NCBI GenBank assembly: GCA_900550395.1
Contig: URSD01000048.1
Location: 1 to 17,331 of the forward strand
Direction: 5' to 3'
Length of the DNA stretch: 17,331 nucleotides
From: an uncultured Porphyromonadaceae bacterium
GTDB taxonomy: Bacteria; Bacteroidota; Bacteroidia; Bacteroidales; Muribaculaceae
A model generated the notes under the pieces. The model was not told where the DNA came from. It saw only the letters and a program-made list of their open reading frames with translations, and did no database searches. Shown piece by piece: positions 15,559 through 17,331 of this stretch; position 1 is the stretch's first letter; each line of letters begins with the position of its first letter. Position numbers and translations under genes: made by a program.

Positions 15559-17331
15559 ATGAACAAAAAGCTCATATACATCGCCGCCGCAGCCCTCGGC
15601 ACCGCAGCCCTCGCCGCCTGCGACGATGACTTTGCCTATCCTCCCATAGTCGAGCCTGAATCGCAGTGGGCCGGAAAGGAGAACACCACCATCCGGCAGG
15701 TCAAGGAAGAATACTGGCAGAACACCACCAACTACGGCCAGGCCGTGGGCCTTTCCGAAAGCGGCGAGGAAGTGATACTCCGCGCACGCGTCATCAGTTC
15801 CGACGCCACCGGCAACATCTACAACAACCTCTTCATTCAGGAAATCAACGAGGACGGCACTCCGGGCCAGGCTATGGCTATCGCCTCCCGCACCAAGAAC
15901 AAAACGACCAAACTGGCCGCGCAGTTCCCCTTCGGCGCGGAGGTGTGCCTCAACCTTTCCGGTGTCTACGTGGGCCGTTACGCCGGCCTTTTCCAGGCAG
16001 GCATGCTCTCCGGCACGGAGATAAGCTTCATGACCAACGACGTCCTGCTCGAACATCTCGAGCTCAACAGCCTCGGCAAACCAGAGCTGGTGGACACCAT
16101 GACCGTGGACCTCGCCACGCTCAAGGCCGCCAAGAGCGACGACGAGCAGCTGCGCTACTACATGGGACGCCTGGTGCGCATGGACGGCGTGACCTTTCAG
16201 AACGCCGGACAGCCTTTCGCAGCCACGCAGACCGAGAACCGCTACGTCACCGACGCCGGCGGCAACCGCATGAACGTGCGCTGCAACAACCAAAGCACGT
16301 GGCATGACAACATCATCCCCGGCGGCCCGGGCTCCGTGGTCGGCATCCTCAGCTACTTCAACAACGACTGGCAGGTGCTCATGATCGACGAGAAGGGTTG
16401 CATAGGCTTCGACCCCAGCCAGACTCCCGAGCCCGCGCCCGACGTGGAGCCGGAAGGCGAGGGCACACAGGCAAGTCCCTACAATGTAGCCAAGGCACTT
16501 GAGGTCACCAACGCTCTCGCAGCCGACAAGACCACGGAGACCGATGTCTACGTCAAGGGCAAAATCAGCGCTATCGACGAAATCGACACCGGCAGCTTCG
16601 GCAACGCCACATACAGCATCGTCGATGTGGACGGCGGCACACCCTTCAAGATTTTCCGCGGCTACTGGCTCAACGGCGACAAGTTCACGGCTGCCGACCA
16701 GCTCGCCGTCGGCGCCGAGGTAATCGTCGTTGGCAAGCTCGTCAACTTCAAGGGCAACACTCCCGAAATGGCTCAGGGCAACCGCGTCTACAGCTACAAC
16801 GGCCAGACCAGCGGCGGCGACAATCCCACACCCGACCCGACTCCCGGCAATCCCGAGGGCGACGGCTCCGAGGCTTCGCCCTTCAACGTAGCCGCCACGC
16901 TGGCCGCCATCGCAGCGCTTCCCGACCAGAACACCACGGCCGAGAGCTACTACATCAAGGGCAAGATTTCGGCTGTCAAGGAAGTGGATACCGGTCAATA
17001 CGGCAACGCCACGTACAGCATCGTCGATGCCGACGGCGGCACGGCCCTGACCGTGTTCCGCGGCTACTGGCTCAACGGCGACAAGTTCACATCGAAGGAT
17101 CAGCTCGCCGTTGGCGCCGAAGTCGTAATCTACGGCAAGCTCGTCAACTATATGGGCAATACACCCGAGGTGGCCCAGGGCAACAAGATAATCAGCTACA
17201 ACGGCCAGACAAGCGTTGACCCGCCCCCCGACCCCGACCCCGCTCCAGAACCCGAACCCGCACCCGACCCGACCCCCCGCCACGGCGTGACGATCACAGC
17301 CAACCACAAACCTAACCGCAACACCCCCACC
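15559..17331 (+). CDS. Surface lipoprotein with DUF5689-like region and two OB-fold-like modules (3' partial)
   Basis: An open frame from the ATG at 15559 runs 591 codons to the window edge without a stop. The lipoprotein signal ends in ALAAC, with Cys21 followed by DDDF, an acidic context fitting surface export. Residues about 40-290 (QVKEEYWQNTTNYGQAVG, VILRARVISSDATGNIYNNL, FIQE) resemble the DUF5689 family found beside TonB-dependent receptors. Two 118-residue modules follow, each starting G-x-G-x-x-ASP-(Y/F)-NV and containing YxKGKISA, YGNATYSIVD or FGNATYSIVD, and FRGYWLNGDKF, as in OB-fold (YhcR/DUF6359-like) domains of secreted nucleases. They are separated by Pro/Asp-rich linkers. 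It lies 37 bases after the receptor with no promoter between. Ligand binding for the receptor is inferred; the C-terminus and any catalytic domain lie outside the window. Confidence 0.85.
   Translation, partial: MNKKLIYIAAAALGTAALAACDDDFAYPPIVEPESQWAGKENTTIRQVKEEYWQNTTNYGQAVGLSESGEEVILRARVISSDATGNIYNNLFIQEINEDGTPGQAMAIASRTKNKTTKLAAQFPFGAEVCLNLSGVYVGRYAGLFQAGMLSGTEISFMTNDVLLEHLELNSLGKPELVDTMTVDLATLKAAKSDDEQLRYYMGRLVRMDGVTFQNAGQPFAATQTENRYVTDAGGNRMNVRCNNQSTWHDNIIPGGPGSVVGILSYFNNDWQVLMIDEKGCIGFDPSQTPEPAPDVEPEGEGTQASPYNVAKALEVTNALAADKTTETDVYVKGKISAIDEIDTGSFGNATYSIVDVDGGTPFKIFRGYWLNGDKFTAADQLAVGAEVIVVGKLVNFKGNTPEMAQGNRVYSYNGQTSGGDNPTPDPTPGNPEGDGSEASPFNVAATLAAIAALPDQNTTAESYYIKGKISAVKEVDTGQYGNATYSIVDADGGTALTVFRGYWLNGDKFTSKDQLAVGAEVVIYGKLVNYMGNTPEVAQGNKIISYNGQTSVDPPPDPDPAPEPEPAPDPTPRHGVTITANHKPNRNTPT
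16456..17211 (+). repeat. Tandem intragenic duplication of a 354-bp OB-fold-like module
   Basis: Module 1 is 16456-16809 and module 2 is 16858-17211, both exactly 354 bases (118 codons), with a 48-base linker, so the period is 402 bases. A 35-base segment is identical in both copies (16654-16688 and 17056-17090), encoding FRGYWLNGDKF. Elsewhere the copies differ at many positions. Such retained identity suggests a fairly recent duplication or gene conversion. Confidence 0.9.

Noticed and set aside
12732..15602. 956-codon open frame on the minus strand antisense to the TonB-dependent receptor
   Set aside because: The sense frame has clear receptor domains and a signal peptide. The antisense frame is a by-product of GC-rich third positions, and its His/Val/Ala-rich sequence resembles no family.
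15499..17307. 602-codon open frame on the minus strand opposite the OB-repeat lipoprotein
   Set aside because: The plus-strand frame has a lipoprotein signal and repeat modules, lies directly behind the receptor gene, and is simply cut by the window edge. The minus-strand frame is its shadow.
12726..17331. SusCD polysaccharide utilisation locus
   Set aside because: No SusD-like protein or glycoside hydrolase is present, and the second gene has OB-like modules instead.

Overview
This window looks like chromosomal DNA from a GC-rich member of the Bacteroidales, perhaps a Muribaculaceae-like gut bacterium. The order is better supported than the family. Support comes from Bacteroidota promoter motifs (-7 box TAnnTTTG) upstream of several genes, a near absence of Shine-Dalgarno sequences, a NigD-like lipoprotein, lipoproteins with acidic residues just after the lipid-modified Cys, a TonB-dependent receptor with a carboxypeptidase-like N-terminal domain, and a secreted nuclease with a C-terminal tail like a type IX secretion signal.

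Left part (1-4558, + strand): a short tandem repeat at the extreme left edge, a promoter and a secreted endonuclease I-family nuclease (230-1906). A very long AT-rich hairpin (1910-2002) follows. Next come an AraC-family regulator (2053-2961) and L-aspartate oxidase nadB (2978-4558), 16 bases apart and probably co-transcribed.

Middle-left (4555-7053, - strand): a compact three-gene unit read right to left. It encodes a NigD-like lipoprotein, an ECF sigma factor with a GTG start, and a protein with a short cytoplasmic head, one inner-membrane helix, a long spacer and a C-terminal beta-barrel-like domain. The genes are separated by 1 base or overlap by 1 base. The last stop codon overlaps the nadB stop convergently by 4 bases.

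Middle-right (7326-12508, - strand): a housekeeping run read right to left: ybeY, mnmG (gidA), apt, dtd and a fused TGS/uridine-kinase-like nucleoside kinase. An intrinsic terminator at 7199-7235 ends it. Between mnmG and apt is a 16-bp sequence (10111-10126) that exactly matches the classical chromosomal parS consensus bound by ParB. This suggests the window lies in the origin-proximal, centromere-like part of the chromosome. ybeY, mnmG and the kinase each have an upstream -7 box. For mnmG and the kinase the box is so close to the ATG that the mRNAs should be leaderless or nearly so.

Right part (12641-17331, + strand): a promoter, a 931-residue TonB-dependent receptor with no SusD partner, and, 37 bases later, a lipoprotein with a DUF5689-like N-terminal region and two tandem 118-residue OB-fold-like modules. 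The lipoprotein runs off the right edge. This receptor/OB-lipoprotein pair is the least understood part of the window; uptake or binding of nucleic acid or a related ligand at the cell surface is a reasonable but unproven guess. No tRNA, rRNA, CRISPR array or complete insertion sequence was seen.
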